DNA of 64,000 nt from Dysidea avara (taxonomy: Eukaryota > Porifera > Demospongiae > Dictyoceratida > Dysideidae): assembly GCF_963678975.1 (NCBI RefSeq), contig NC_089272.1:64235774-64299773 (forward strand), given 5' to 3'. The notes under the pieces are model-generated. The model searched no databases, was not told where the DNA came from, and worked only from the letters and a program-made list of their open reading frames with translations. Positions 1-10,509 of this stretch are shown here, one piece after another. Within the stretch, counting starts at the first letter, position 1, and each line of letters begins with the position of its first letter. The translations under genes were made by a program, and so were the position numbers.

Positions 1-345
1 TCAAGTTTTTAACTAGAACTAGAACTAGAACTAAAACATTTTCATGTACATAACTAAAACTGTAACTAAAACTAAAAGGTTTTCATGTTTTTAACTATAA
101 CTATAACTAAAACTAAAAGGTTTTCATGTTTCTAACTATAACTAGAACTAGAACTAAAAGATTTCGATGTACATAACTAAAACTGTAACTAAAACTAAAA
201 GGTTTTCATGTTTTTAACTGTAACTATAACTAAAACTAAAACTAAAACTAAAACTAAAACATCAAAGAGTGAATAACCATAACTAAATCAATAACTAAAA
301 AGAATTAAGAAAGATTACTATAACTAAAACTAAAACTAAAACTCC
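1..345. repeat. Degenerate AACTAAA-type satellite
   Basis: The stretch is made almost entirely of AACTAAAACT / AACTATAACT blocks separated by TTTTCATGT(A/T) spacers. A longer block beginning ATGTACATAACTAAAACTG recurs 127 bp apart (near 44 and 171), so there is a higher-order period above the 6-bp unit. It is cut by the window edge. No coding potential. Confidence 0.85.
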
Positions 346-362
346 ATACTAAAACAACACTA

Positions 363-430
363 GTATGTATGTATGTATGTATGTATGTATGTATGTATGT
401 ATGTATGTATGTATGTATGTATGTATGTAT
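363..430. repeat. (GTAT)n tetranucleotide microsatellite
   Basis: About sixteen near-perfect GTAT units. Open frames across it are artefacts of the 4-bp period. Confidence 0.95.
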
Positions 431-1315
431 ATTTGTTTGTCTTTCTGCACCCATGTGAGCAAAACTTTGTTTGCTAAAAGCAGTCTTTACGTAAGAAATA
501 AAGGCCATATGCAGCCTATATTAAACTTCTGGGCAGGCTATATATTTGTTAAAGATGTACCGGTTTGAAATACAGGCAAAGCGAGTTTGTAAGGACGCGG
601 TGAAGGCCTTTCCCAATAGGCTCTACGGACGTCAAATAGCCAAAAAACAACACTGCTGACCTAGCTAGGCTACTGGGTATAACAAATTCCTTCGAGTTGA
701 AAAGGGGCATGCCTGTACATACGCGAATGAAGATGAAGAGCAGCTTTGAGGCTTTGCTTAGAGAATTTGCATTGAATGCTATAAATAAACTATAAAACAG
801 TTAAGAAGACACTCCTGTGCATTATTAGAGGGTTAAAGTGGTTTGTTCGAAGTACGCCTCCTTTAGCAGTGCTTAGCAATGTAATTACAGAATTGCAAAA
901 TATTTAATCAATTATGAAATACAAATTACTAAATTACAGTGGTGATTCAATTTTGTATGTAGCAATAAACCAAAATAACTATTGGTTTAGGTATACTGTT
1001 AATTAATTCCAGTTAGGTTTGTTTGCTGCTGGTTTTTAGAAGTAGAACAACACCAACATGTTCAATCGCATGCAGTGTTGTAGGTTAATAGTTTTATTTA
1101 CCAATGTGGTTAGGTAGTCAATATAGGTATCAATATTCAGATGCGATGACCAATTACAAGAAACACATATGCAGTCACCCACAGGCCTGGTCACCCACAA
1201 ACATGCATTCCTGATTTTGCAAGTTTGCTGTCACCTTGCCATAAACCATTCTTTAAGTTTTTTAACCATGAAATTTCATGTAGTTACTACATAATTGTAA
1301 TAGTTAATAACTTAC
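431..1315. other. No gene seen; 3' intron side of gene B
   Basis: No open frame with gene-like composition and no recognisable repeat. The transmembrane exon expected downstream of gene B is not found here, so it either lies beyond the left edge or has been lost. Confidence 0.5.
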
Positions 1316-1465
1316 ATGGTAAAGTTGGTGGTGTGTTGGTCCTTAGAGGTATTGTTGTGGTATTCTTTTCATTTCTGGGATCATTAGAGATAGTGGGTGA
1401 TGGCCGTGGATTACTCATATTAGTGAGGACCACAATAGAGATATTGGTGTCATCAGTGACATCAC
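1316..1465 (-). CDS. Gene B exon 4: Ser/Thr/Asn-rich stalk
   Basis: A 150-nt exon (50 codons). The acceptor reads CTGTTCAG|GT on the minus strand and the donor is CCAT|GTAAGT; both junctions are phase 1. It encodes a stalk rich in Thr, Asn and Pro with several N-x-S/T glycosylation sequons (NIS, NMS, NTT), as expected between an Ig domain and a membrane anchor. Gene A has an equivalent stalk exon (9908-10078) followed by a transmembrane exon. No such exon is visible to the left here, so gene B is incomplete in the window. Function beyond an extracellular spacer is not known. Confidence 0.55.
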
Positions 1466-1521
1466 CTGAACAGCATTCATCATAACAAATCACTTCACAA
1501 TACCTACTGTAATACACTTAC

Positions 1522-1866
1522 CATCAGGCATATCACACTCTCTGATTGTCACTGCTATACTGGTTGAGTACCACTCAGCTTCATAGTATGTTGTATGTGC
1601 TTTAATGGTGACCATACCAGTATCAATAGCAGTGACAGTGTAGGAGAAGGTGGTTTGTTGAAATACATCACCACTCTGCTCTCTACATGTCACCACGCCA
1701 CTACCTCCACCACCACTGTGACACACACTATCATTGACTAGTAGTGTAAAAGCACCTTCGTGGGGCTGGGATTGGCCAGTGGTGACTGTGACATTAGATG
1801 TGTTTCCCACACAAATATCACCATCAAAACTGGTATATATTAGCAGACAATCTTCACATGTCTCCC
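1522..1866 (-). CDS. Gene B exon 3: Ig-like extracellular domain
   Basis: A 345-nt exon (115 codons) with a minus-strand acceptor TATAG|GG and a strong donor GATG|GTAAGT, both phase 1. The product has the spacing of an Ig-like fold: early cysteines in GETCEDC, NVTV sequons, a Cys-containing middle, then a C-terminal strand pair ending AVTIRECDMPDG. It aligns in position with the 11946-12242 exon of gene A. Symmetrical 1-1 exons are the usual unit of exon shuffling in extracellular proteins. The Ig assignment is inferred from length, cysteines, strand pattern and context; sequence identity to named families is too low to be more precise. Confidence 0.6.
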
Positions 1867-1923
1867 CTATGTATTTAAACAAAATGCAAACTTATTATTA
1901 TTGTTTTTATGTAGCTGCATGTT

Positions 1924-2818
1924 GGGTGTATCCATTCACTGGACTGGACTACTGGACTCAAATAAAATTTGCTCAAACACATTTTTTTGACCAAAAACAT
2001 CTTTTTCACAATGATTACATAGAGTAGTATACCACACTGGAGAGGGCTCTTGCCCTCTCCATGCATTGTCTTGAATATTAGGGGCACATACATACAGCTA
2101 ACTGTAGTCTATTTATTTAAGTACAAGTGCTGAAGGTCTGTAGGACACCAGGTCCTACAGCCTATTTAAAGATGTGTGTTTGAAAAGGTGCTAGTTTTGG
2201 TGGTTTATATAACTTTGGTTTGAACTCTTGTTACAGTTACCATATTTATTGCAAATATGTGTAACCTTACTTCCTGTTTGAAAGTGTGCGCAATGAGAAG
2301 CAATTCTTTACACTACCCACTCGTTGCTATTTACAAACATTATAAACCAAAGAGCCGGCAAAGCTAGAGTGAATGTGCAGACTGCTAAAAGGCTATAGGT
2401 GATTTCTATGTTATATAACATAATTCCATTGTGTAAAATTATTATTGTGTGCTATTTTACAAGAAGGCTATAGAGAAGACAGACAGATGCATTAGTAGCG
2501 TTAATAGTACACAGTGCTTGAAACATTGTTAGCAGTAAACAAATTATTTTCGATAACAAACTGCACTTAGGTTTTAGTGCAGTTTTTGTGATAAAAGTAC
2601 AAGTTTTGGTACATGTTTTATGTCGGTGAATGGTATCAAGTTCTAAAACACCTTTTGTGGTGATAAAAGGCAAGAAAATAACAAAAAACTTGAGTCCAGT
2701 AGTACAGTCCAGTAGTCCAGTCCAGTAGTCCAGTCCAGTAGTCCAGTCCAGTAGTCCAGTCCAGTAGTCCAGTCCAGTAGTCCAGTCCAGTAGTCCAGTC
2801 CAGTGAATGGATACACCC
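1924..2818. mobile_element. DNA transposon with TIR-borne minisatellite
   Basis: The ends are inverted: GGGTGTATCCATTCACTGGA at the left and its complement at the right. The inverted repeat is about 35-40 bp and ends at CTGGACTCAA. Flanks 1914-1923 and 2819-2828 begin with the same GCTGCAT, suggesting a 9-10 bp target duplication with some decay. The interior has no intact transposase. It sits in the intron between exons 2 and 3 of gene B. Its right inverted repeat has been expanded into the tandem array at 2692-2806. Confidence 0.7.
2692..2806. repeat. 13-bp minisatellite (CCAGTAGTCCAGT)n
   Basis: Eight or so copies of a 13-bp unit, nearly perfect apart from one early AGTACAG variant. The unit is the inner half of the terminal inverted repeat of the surrounding element; the left end of the element carries only one copy. 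The array is therefore a secondary expansion of the right terminus. Confidence 0.9.
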
Positions 2819-2941
2819 GCTGCATTTCACATCCTTCATGCATTAATGGGCACACAAATTTGCATGCATGTGAGACACACATTCATTACATACACAAATA
2901 AATCCAATAATATTATACAATATTTCCATAGTACACCATAC

Positions 2942-3193
2942 CGGGACTCATAATCTCATATATGTTGGTGACTGAGTCACACTGAAGACTAACAATGCCA
3001 ATCGTCATCCAATTATTGGCAGGCAATAATAGGTCACCATTACTTTGGACCCATTCAGGAGGTGGTGGCTTTCCGTTGATGAACCAATGACCATCCAAGC
3101 ATTCACTATTAATGGTAAGCGACCGGCTGTATGCCTTGGTGAATTGTCGGGATCCCTCAATCACCACCACAAAAGTACAGCAGAGTAGGATTG
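2942..3193 (-). CDS. Gene B exon 2: first extracellular domain
   Basis: A 252-nt exon (84 codons). The acceptor TATCTTGTAG|CA and the donor AGTCCCG|GTATGG are both phase 1. The first 14 residues are hydrophobic (AILLCCTFVVVIEG) and complete the signal peptide begun in exon 1. The remainder resembles gene A exon 12803-13027: both contain N-G, then a G-D/N-(L/I)-(L/I)-P-A-N-(D/N)-W motif, then a late Cys. This PANxW pattern is the clearest link between the two genes. Likely a variant N-terminal Ig-like domain; the exact fold is inferred. Confidence 0.6.
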
Positions 3194-3272
3194 CTACAAG
3201 ATAAAAATATTTATGCATGGTGTGACTTATACACAATAATAATACATAATTCATACTGAAACTGCAAAATTT

Positions 3273-3370
3273 ACATTCCTCAAACACAATAGGAAATGTT
3301 GTGTTAGGGTTAGGGGAATTTCCTATTGTGTTTGAGGAATTTACATTCCTCAAACACAATAGGAAATGTA
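3273..3370. repeat. 27-bp repeat: direct-inverted-direct
   Basis: ACATTCCTCAAACACAATAG... appears at 3273-3299 and 3343-3369. A nearly full inverted copy lies between them (3318-3340), giving two overlapping hairpins. The repeat is in intron 1 of gene B. Confidence 0.9.
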
Positions 3371-3434
3371 TCATGACCACAATCACACACTATATCTGGT
3401 CTCATCATAAACAAGGACACTATGGCACACATAC

Positions 3435-3474
3435 CTGCAATTAGAGATGTCTCCTTTGAAGCTGTCATCATCTC
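3435..3474 (-). CDS. Gene B exon 1: start of signal peptide
   Basis: On the minus strand a short exon starts GAG-ATG-ATG after TTGTTATAG (a possible 5' UTR acceptor) and ends GCAG|GTATGT in phase 1. Joined to exon 2 it gives a conventional signal peptide: polar start MMTASKETSL, then a hydrophobic core of about 15 residues, then a small-residue cleavage region. The matching phase and the completed signal peptide are why this start is chosen over the in-frame ATG at 3218-3220. Gene order is exon 1 (3.4 kb) to exon 4 (1.3 kb), minus strand. Confidence 0.55.
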
Positions 3475-4576
3475 CTATAACAAAACAAAGACCTTATATT
3501 AGTAGTTACAATTGTCCGTTTATTAGGTAATACCAGCACATGTTGCTGTCAAACCTTCAGCACTGGCCACTGTAAAGCTTTAATAATAAACAGATGAGTA
3601 TGTAATACAAACAGCTATTAATGTATTGCCCCATCACCCTTCTTCCCTCTTCAGGAATAGGTGGGGCTTTATAGGGGGAATGGACACAAAACTGTTGCCG
3701 CCTGTTATAGGTTTTTCCTACTATGAGGCATTAGACATTCAGTCTCATCATGATCCAGTATATGCCCGAGGGGCAATACATTGATACTAACACTTCATAG
3801 TCAAAGACTGGGTATGCTATATGCTATTCAGTTATAAATAATTGGGCTGTAACTCCTAAATCACTAACTATATTCAGATTTGTGTTGAAGATGCACCAGG
3901 GTATGGTGATTGTCTGTGCCAAAGTGGAAGTTTCTAGCTACGTAGCTATTAGTTTAAAACCGCTTGCATAAATCTAGCCTTGATCGAGGCCCAACCCGGC
4001 CGCGACTGGATGTTTGCATATTGAAATTGGCCCAGGCGAAACGTTTCGCCTGAGGAAGTTAACGCAGTGAGTTAAAATTAGCTACTTTACATGTTTTCTC
4101 GTCACTATTTCATCATGCAGGGTTTATGGCCAAGGATATTACAACACAGCCGTATAGACCCCAGCCCACTGTGATAGCCTGAAGGTACCACATACAGAAA
4201 CATAACATTCATACACCAACTCCAGTATAGTGACTGAACACGCACAATCTTGTAAAAAAGGCACTAGATCAGTGATTTGCATGATTAGCCAGATAATGAC
4301 ATTCACAAAGACTCGTGAATTTCTATTCTCACGAGGTGCTAGGCCCGCCTTCGTATCATACACAACACCGGCGAAGTCGACGTCAAGCGTCAATACAATG
4401 TTGTAGTTTCTTACCTATTCGTAGCTATAGTGCGATCGGCTTGTACTAATATCTCGCCAGCAACACAAGTCTTAACCTTGACGATCCACTCTATAATATT
4501 TTGGAAACGTTATGTCTGTAGATACAAAATGTGACAGGATATGATGTCACATTCCAACCAGTGCAGGCTGATGACA
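3475..4576. other. No gene seen; includes a 20-bp perfect palindrome
   Basis: Upstream of gene B. At 4033-4052 CAGGCGAAACGTTTCGCCTG is a perfect 20-bp palindrome. A minus-strand open frame at 4139-4393 has no recognisable domain; a possible donor (ATAG|GTAAGA) lies upstream of it near 4413. I do not call it a gene. Confidence 0.4.
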
Positions 4577-4584
4577 TCATATTA

Positions 4585-5077
4585 CAGCGTTGAAACCGGG
4601 TCGGGTCATCCGGGTCATCCGGGTCATCCGGGTCTGACCCGGTTTACAATTTATCCGAGTCTGACCCGGATTGGATCACGTGAGAAACGAAATTGTTCGT
4701 TTGACGACGTGGAACCATAGATATTTATAAATCTATGGTGGAACTTATAAACGCTATCGCGTAGCTCTTTCGTGAGCCACGCCCACTTATCGCATTACCA
4801 ACATATGCTCAGCCACGCCTATTTGTTAGTAAGTGCAGTATGTAGCACGAAACTGAGGGTATCTATGGTGAGGGGTAGCTATTGTCAGTAGGTGAAGACC
4901 TTTTTTTTTTTTTTTTTTGGTCTTCAACCTACAGCTAGGCTGAAGTCGCAATATTTACTCAACACGAATCAAACGCTCAAAATGTAGACTCGTTCGCTCG
5001 CCCGAGACTAGCCGAAACACGTCTCGGCTTTAATTAATCCGGGTCAATCCGGGTCAGTGGGTCATCCGGGTCAGCAG
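4585..5077. mobile_element. hAT-like MITE with CCGGGTCAT tandem repeats
   Basis: Flanked by a perfect 8-bp duplication TCATATTA (4577-4584 and 5078-5085), the size made by hAT transposases. It begins CAGCGTTGAAACCGGGTC, carries CCGGGTCAT-type tandem repeats at both ends (4601-4640, 5038-5074), and has a GAAGACC-T(n)-GGTCTTC box at 4895-4926. No transposase, so non-autonomous. Confidence 0.75.
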
Positions 5078-5085
5078 TCATATTA

Positions 5086-6153
5086 TACGTGTACACGGCT
5101 GCCTTGTCTATCTAGTTGCATGTTTGCTTGCAAGGATATGATAGTGTCAATACTGCACGACAGTTTATAGCCATTATAGCTATTATCAATTTTAAATAGC
5201 TACGTAGTTTGCAAGCCAAAAAAGATCTATATTCTGAGCACAGACTGAATTTATAATACTGTGACAGTCATTTACAGTGCATACGTATTAGCTACTACCA
5301 TAAAACTGCATTGGTATGGATAGCACTTAGATGGCTTAGTGGTTGTGATGCATGCACATGTTATTGGTTGTTTATTCTACATGTTGTCTACATGATGACA
5401 GTTTGTGGTACATTCTAGCAGTCAAGCAAGTCTGCAAGCAAGCATTCACAGCTATTGTAGCTCGCCCTAAACAAAATACTAGACAGATATTAACAAGAGC
5501 CTAAGTGAGTTGAAAATTGCTATATTTGTGCATGACAAACGGCTGTCAAATTATACTTCATTCATCAACTGTATAGTAGAACTATACTTAGCAGTACCAG
5601 CTATTTCATTCAACATATACCTATAATCCATTCTCCATGACCAGATAGCTACTAGCTGCATGGTCTTGTAAACTAAATCAGAACAGCTGAGGATAAGAAT
5701 GGAAGTGTGATGCATACTCTTTTCCTATAGACTAGATGGACTGTACCAAGTATACTGCTTGTCAAGTGCTGCTTGTGACGGATACACCAGCAACTAAACA
5801 GTTTACTATTTATTAACTGCTTAAAAGTAAAAGATAAGATTCAGCTCACTGCTAATTGTAATGATTATACTTGTAATTCTCTGATAATATTGTTGCTGTA
5901 TGTCACAGTATACATACAGTATTGTTTGTTCCTACTGTAGCTGAAAATTAATGCTCTTGAATGTTATGAGTTATAAATCATTAGTTAATTCTTTTATAAC
6001 AAAACTCAATATATTATGTAGTTTGATCCAAACATTGACCAGTCACATCTAGAGATCTATCGATAGCTATGAAGTCCGGCCCAATAAAACACTTGTTGAA
6101 GGCTTTAAAAAGGAATAATATTCTAAATTGTTAGCACATCCATAATATATTAC
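5086..6153. other. No gene or clear repeat seen
   Basis: AT-rich, frames closed in all six directions, no inverted repeat of note. Confidence 0.5.
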
Positions 6154-6284
6154 CAAACAATTATCTCCATGAGGTTGACTTAGAATATGCTCCTCTTGAT
6201 CTGGAGGATTACTGAGAGCTTGCTGAATAGGCGGTAGATGATCACTGGCTGGAACAGGGTCAACAGCATCAATGTTGTCATCGT
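6154..6284 (-). CDS. Possible acidic, proline-rich exon
   Basis: A minus-strand acceptor TTGTCTACAG|AC (phase 1) and donor TGTTTG|GTAATA bracket a polar, acidic and proline-rich segment (DDDNIDAVDPVPASDHLPPI...). It looks like an intracellular tail rather than a folded domain. It lies between gene A (ends at 9741) and gene B (starts at 3474) on the same strand. It could be an alternative tail exon of gene A or a relic of a lost gene. Evidence is splice signals and composition only. Confidence 0.25.
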
Positions 6285-6946
6285 CTGTAGACAATAGTAC
6301 AACAAAGTATGATCTTTCAATTGTGTTTGTGTAAACGTTCTTATGTACACTTGTGGTCAGTACAACTAACAACAATTTACAAAGAACATTAACATAGGTC
6401 CTTATCACTGTTTTGCTGCACTCCTAGTGGATTACTTTGAACTTAATTGGCTAGTAATTTGGCCAATAGCCAGTGTTAAGGGAAAACAAGGCAGCCGAAT
6501 TACTATAGCAAATTAGCACACCAGGTATCAGCTCTTTTAATTTCCAGTCACGTTTACATTCTTGGATGCGCCTTTGTTTACAGCCATGCTATTGGAGGAG
6601 AATTTCATTCATTTTTGTGAAATGTGTGGTGAAATCAATATGAGTTATATTTGTGGTTGGTTCAACAAACACTTTTGTGAAATTTTCTTTGACTGTTGGA
6701 TTGAGCCACATTGGTATTGTATTGTACTGATACTTTGCAAGAAAGTACTGAATATCAGATTCAAAAATCCTAGTTTACCCATCCCTATTAAGCATAGAGC
6801 ACATACACTTTTACCCTCACAAAAATTGTGTGCACATGAGGACCACATTATTGAATTAGCACTGAGAGCTATTTCTATCTCTATCTCTTATAGAATTTAT
6901 GCCACTTTGTTCAGTTTCTAGGTTTTCTGATCACATGCAGCTTACT

Positions 6947-7042
6947 ATAGTGCTAACGAATATTCGAATAGTCTGTTAACGAATCAAATAATGTTATACT
7001 GACCAAACAGTTGAATATCTGAATAATCGCTTCAGCACTAGT
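6947..7042. repeat. Short MITE with AGTGCT termini
   Basis: TAGTGCTAACGAATATTCGAATA at the left is matched imperfectly in inverted orientation by GAATATCTGAATAATCGCTTCAGCACTA at the right. Target duplication not clear. Confidence 0.4.
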
Positions 7043-8140
7043 ACAAATCAAATTTCTTGTCGCTCCATCTGTCTAGTGCCATAACTTCAAAATCTTTGGC
7101 TGAAAATTTTGTTCAACTTGTGTCTGTTGTGCTTAGCATAAAGGATTGTCGTACGTTCGCTTGATCACGGCATACAGTATGACAACAGTACATGAGTGTT
7201 TATAGTGTGTACATTGACTGACCTGATGGGTGAGTTGTCGGTGTAACATGTTTCCGATCTAACCGTTTCTTGATTTTGCAATCTATTACAACAATGAGGT
7301 ATTCAACATAATAAATTGCCATTATACCTAAACTGAACACATCATTGGTACATTGAAACAATCTACAAATGATTCTGAGTAAAAGAATTGATCTAAATGT
7401 GATTGGGTCTGCCAGAATCTCACGCAAAGCGCCTAATTTTACAGTAGAATGCAATAAATGCAATAAGTGAATTATTTATGAAAAAAATACGTAATTTTAA
7501 AAAAAAACACTTGTTTCACAGTGACAGGTGGTAACGGTAAAAATCTTGGTAGCATTGTGATCCCGAAAGCAAGAGGAATTCGGAATTCTTTGTTTTGTGT
7601 CAATACTTCCAAGGAGACGGAAGATATGTGTGTTAATCTGCCTCGCATTGGATGAGCAGTTTACTATTGTATTTTTTCTCATGTTTTTCCTTCACCCTGG
7701 TTGTAGGAAGGGCCTGGAAGACAAAACCTTACCCAGTGTAAGTTGCATCTTGGTAGAGGACTGTATTCGTATGTTTAATTAAACGCTTGTAGTTTATTTT
7801 CTGTATTGTCACTGTACAGACAAATCAATTTTTCTGTTGTTGCCACTGTGTAGTACTGTATCTTTGAAGTTTAAGGTTTCTACAGCTGAAACTTTGGTTG
7901 ATCATTCCTTTGGCTTTCTAGATAAAGAAAATGTAATAATGGAAGTCAATGCTAACATGTGGGGTTCTTGCAGATCTGGTCACAAATATACATATTTGCT
8001 TTATTAAACAAACAATTAATGTACATTGAACTAAGGTGTTTTGGTACCATTTCCCATTACATGAAATTTCATAATTGTATAGCAACAATTAAAACAATTA
8101 GAACAAGGCTTCCCTGTTAATTGTTCAAGAAACAGCCTTC
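7043..8140. other. No gene supported
   Basis: Small open frames on both strands at 7200-7780 overlap each other and show no domain, signal peptide or convincing splice sites. Confidence 0.45.
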
Positions 8141-8149
8141 AGACAAGCA

Positions 8150-8470
8150 CAACTCGGTAAAAGCGAAGGCTACGGGCTCACTGTTTGATGTCGCTTCAGC
8201 CCAACAAGTGCCTTTTGGCACACCACAGTACGTACAGTGCACATGTCATACAGTAGACTTACTTTTGTCCTCCCGTTGATAGCCCAAGGTGTTGGTTCAC
8301 AGTAGTGCGATTGCTTCCCTACATAAGACAGGAATTGTCTGTATTTTCCGTAGTGATTGCAGAGGCACTTCTCCTACTGTCCTTCATTTGTAATGCTATG
8401 TAATGGACTAAACATAGGTGAAAAAGAAGCATATAATGGCTACTTCACTTCAAGTCAGTAATTAATCACG
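8150..8470 (-). repeat. Dispersed repeat with decayed coding relic
   Basis: Closely similar on the same strand to 62130-62460 and in the opposite orientation to 10510-11000. On the minus strand all copies translate to a shared motif P-L-H-S-(I/S)-T-N-E near the start followed by E-K, then diverge. This copy has a stop inside it. A formerly coding mobile element is the simplest explanation; the family is not recognised. Confidence 0.5.
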
Positions 8471-8484
8471 CATTCAGATGAAAA

Positions 8485-8745
8485 ACATTAACTCTGGTGC
8501 CATCCTTTCTTTTGATGCTATGTATATCTGCAGGTGTAAGGCAACCTCCCTTGTTTCCTTACTTTTTTTTCTATGATCCTTAAAATTACTAATGTTTCCT
8601 TAGTGGACATTTAATCCGTAATTCAGTCATGGTTATAAACTGAAGTATAGATGAAATGTTCACTAGTATATTTGCAGGTGTAGGTGACCTCCCTCGTTTA
8701 CTTACATTTTTGTATGATCCCTAATCAAACTTAAAACTTAAAAAA
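8485..8745. repeat. Hairpin MITE copy without nested insertions
   Basis: Contains TCATGGTTATAAACTGAAG, the CACTAGTATAT(T/C)TGCA block and the terminal GATCCCTAATC(C/A)AACTTAAA. All are found in the nested element at 62547-63595, so this copy serves as the reference for an empty site. Confidence 0.6.
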
Positions 8746-8971
8746 ATAAGGGCTGTGTGATGGCTTTAATAGCCTTTACTGAGCCTGCTGAGTTAATTTC
8801 CTTAACGGTGACTATGCCACTGGTAATAACAAGTAAAGATTTTGTAGTGTAAGTCTAATGTTGCAAAGATTTTATACCATTCAAAAACAAGATAGGAATA
8901 CCAGGCTGTGAGTTGGTGTGTGCATGTCCTTGTACATGTGAACAAGTGTATGTGACCGTGTGGATGTACAT

Positions 8972-9717
8972 ATAACACTTTCACACCTCACATCAAAGGA
9001 GCCACCCAGACTACATTTCGTATGTAGCCCAGCTAACCAGGCTAAATATGAAATGAAGCTAGGCTACAACTGGGCAGTGATTATATATAGACATTGAGGC
9101 CGAAATCGATTGTGGGGATCAGTTAATACTCACGTGATTAGGATGCACGACCTTGGATTTCGCCATGAAAACCACTGAGTGTTTTGTTATCCTCGCCATC
9201 CTACGAGTTAAAAAATGTTGGGCAAAGGTGAGAACTAGCGCTATAGCTTATTCATCAATTGTTTCTGCATATTTTCAAATATGGACATGCCCCCATCATG
9301 AAGCACGGAGTAACCACTCTAATAAATACTCTACTAGCAAGCTTACCTGTCTAGGCCTTTAGTGAACTCTGTGCTTTTTCCATAAACAATTCAATAGCAC
9401 TGATAAAAACATTAAACTTGTATAACCGAAATTCTCCGTGATATATCCAGGATATGTCCGTTCATCATAGCTGAATGTAACCAGAACGTACTAGCTGCTG
9501 ACCCATTATCGAAAATTTTAGGTGTGCATATATAATACATCCTGTGGCTGCACTAGTATTAGCTTGGGTGATTGATCACCCTGTACAGGCTATCAGCCTA
9601 ATAAGTGTTACATATTAGCTGTAACACGGGACATTCAGGCTTTGCCTGATATGTGTGCCCTCTGCCCTGCGGCCCGAGGGCATACATATCAGGCAAAGCC
9701 CTCATGCCTGTGTTACA
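8972..9717. repeat. Long dispersed repeat, copy 1 of 2
   Basis: Matches 24771-25871 in the same orientation over most of its length, from AACACTTTCACACCTCA to GTGTTACAACTATTA. Copy 2 differs mainly by carrying an extra TIR element (25217-25739). The last 98 bp form the foldback listed separately. An open frame at 9153-9362 belongs to the repeat and has no recognised domain. Confidence 0.75.
9620..9717. mobile_element. 98-bp foldback MITE (TGTAACACG...CGTGTTACA type)
   Basis: Arms TGTAACACGGGACATTCAGG / complement, both containing GGCTTTGCCTGATATGT(G/A)TGCCCTC, fold on a GC-rich centre. A second copy is at 25771-25871. Confidence 0.75.
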
Positions 9718-9740
9718 ACTATTACATGTATATTAGTTAA

Positions 9741-9853
9741 CTAATTAGTAGCCTTATACACAGCACACTCACATAACACAAACAACATCACAGCTACAGC
9801 TGGTACTATAAGAAGAGGAATCATGATGGATAGTACAATCAGAACAGTATCAC
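9741..9853 (-). CDS. Gene A last exon: transmembrane helix and short tail
   Basis: A 113-nt exon. The acceptor TTGTTACAG|GT joins in phase 1 to the stalk exon, giving Gly-Asp at the seam. It encodes a hydrophobic helix of about 27 residues (LIVLSIMIPLLIVPAVAVML...) followed by Cys-Glu-Cys and a very short cytoplasmic tail ending YKATN and a TAG stop (9741-9743). The tail has no kinase, ITAM or ITIM sequence, so any signalling would need a partner. Together with the upstream exons it makes gene A a type I membrane protein. Confidence 0.7.
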
Positions 9854-9907
9854 CTGTAACAACACGGTACAGTATGTTAGTCATATGTGTGTATTATACA
9901 TTCTTAC

Positions 9908-10078
9908 CACTGCCACTATTCTTGTTATTATCAGTTTCAGGTGAACTTGTAATTGACAGGATGACAGTTGTTGTCAGGTTCATGTGCTTGGATGATGTGA
10001 TGTTACTAGAGACAGTGTTACTGATCAGCCTAGCCTGTACAGCAGTTGTATTAGTTGGGTAGATGGCAGGAGGTGGTC
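9908..10078 (-). CDS. Gene A stalk exon, glycosylated
   Basis: A 171-nt exon (57 codons), acceptor ACCAACAG|GA and donor GGCAGTG|GTAAGA, both phase 1. It opens with a proline-rich GPPPAIYP, then Thr/Ser/Asn-rich sequence with sequons NTT, NIT and NLT. It leads directly into the transmembrane exon 9741-9853. It corresponds to gene B exon 1316-1465. Confidence 0.65.
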
Positions 10079-10159
10079 CTGTTGGTACAAAGATGTTGTT
10101 TTAGTTAAAACTGCCATATACTGTTGTCTGGCTGCACAATGTCTTGCCTGTTACACAAA

Positions 10160-10440
10160 AAATTTGGAACTTTCAACTAGAGTAGGGACCATTGCACATC
10201 GATAAAAGAAAAAAAAAACAAAAAAAAAAAAACAAGCTAAAGTAGTGCATGATATTAAATCACAGTAAAACAATAAGAAAGGTTATATCCCTACTGTGCT
10301 CAAGATACCAAAATGAAAATGCACAGTAGGGATATAACACTTCTTATTGTTTTACTGTGGTTTAATATCAATCACTACTCAAGCTTGTTTCAGTACTTTT
10401 TATCGATTTGTTATGGTCCCTACTCTAGTTTTTGTGTACT
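10160..10440. mobile_element. Hairpin MITE (CTAGAGTAGGGACCAT ends)
   Basis: The arms ACTAGAGTAGGGACCATTGC and the matching complement near 10410-10432 fold over most of the element, including TTATATCCCTACTGTG / CACAGTAGGGATATAA in the centre. A close copy is at 43136-43415. An A-rich run interrupts the left arm. It lies in the gene A intron upstream of the stalk exon. Confidence 0.8.
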
Positions 10441-10509
10441 TTTTGGTTAACTTTTATTTTGTAAATAATCATTATGACTGGTGAACTCACACATACCACA
10501 TCTGAAATG

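Noticed and set aside
1-345. AACTAAA repeats considered as telomeric
   Set aside because: Not TTAGGG-like and irregular; a degenerate interstitial satellite.
305-568. Open frames over the GTAT repeat
   Set aside because: Periodic low-complexity translation (YVCM, YIHT); artefact of the microsatellite.
2692-2806. Regular 13-bp array considered as CRISPR-like
   Set aside because: No unique spacers; pure tandem repeat derived from a TIR in eukaryotic DNA.
4139-4393. Minus frame ending AGVYTAVL, reminiscent of a protease end
   Set aside because: Nothing else of a protease is present upstream; chance resemblance.
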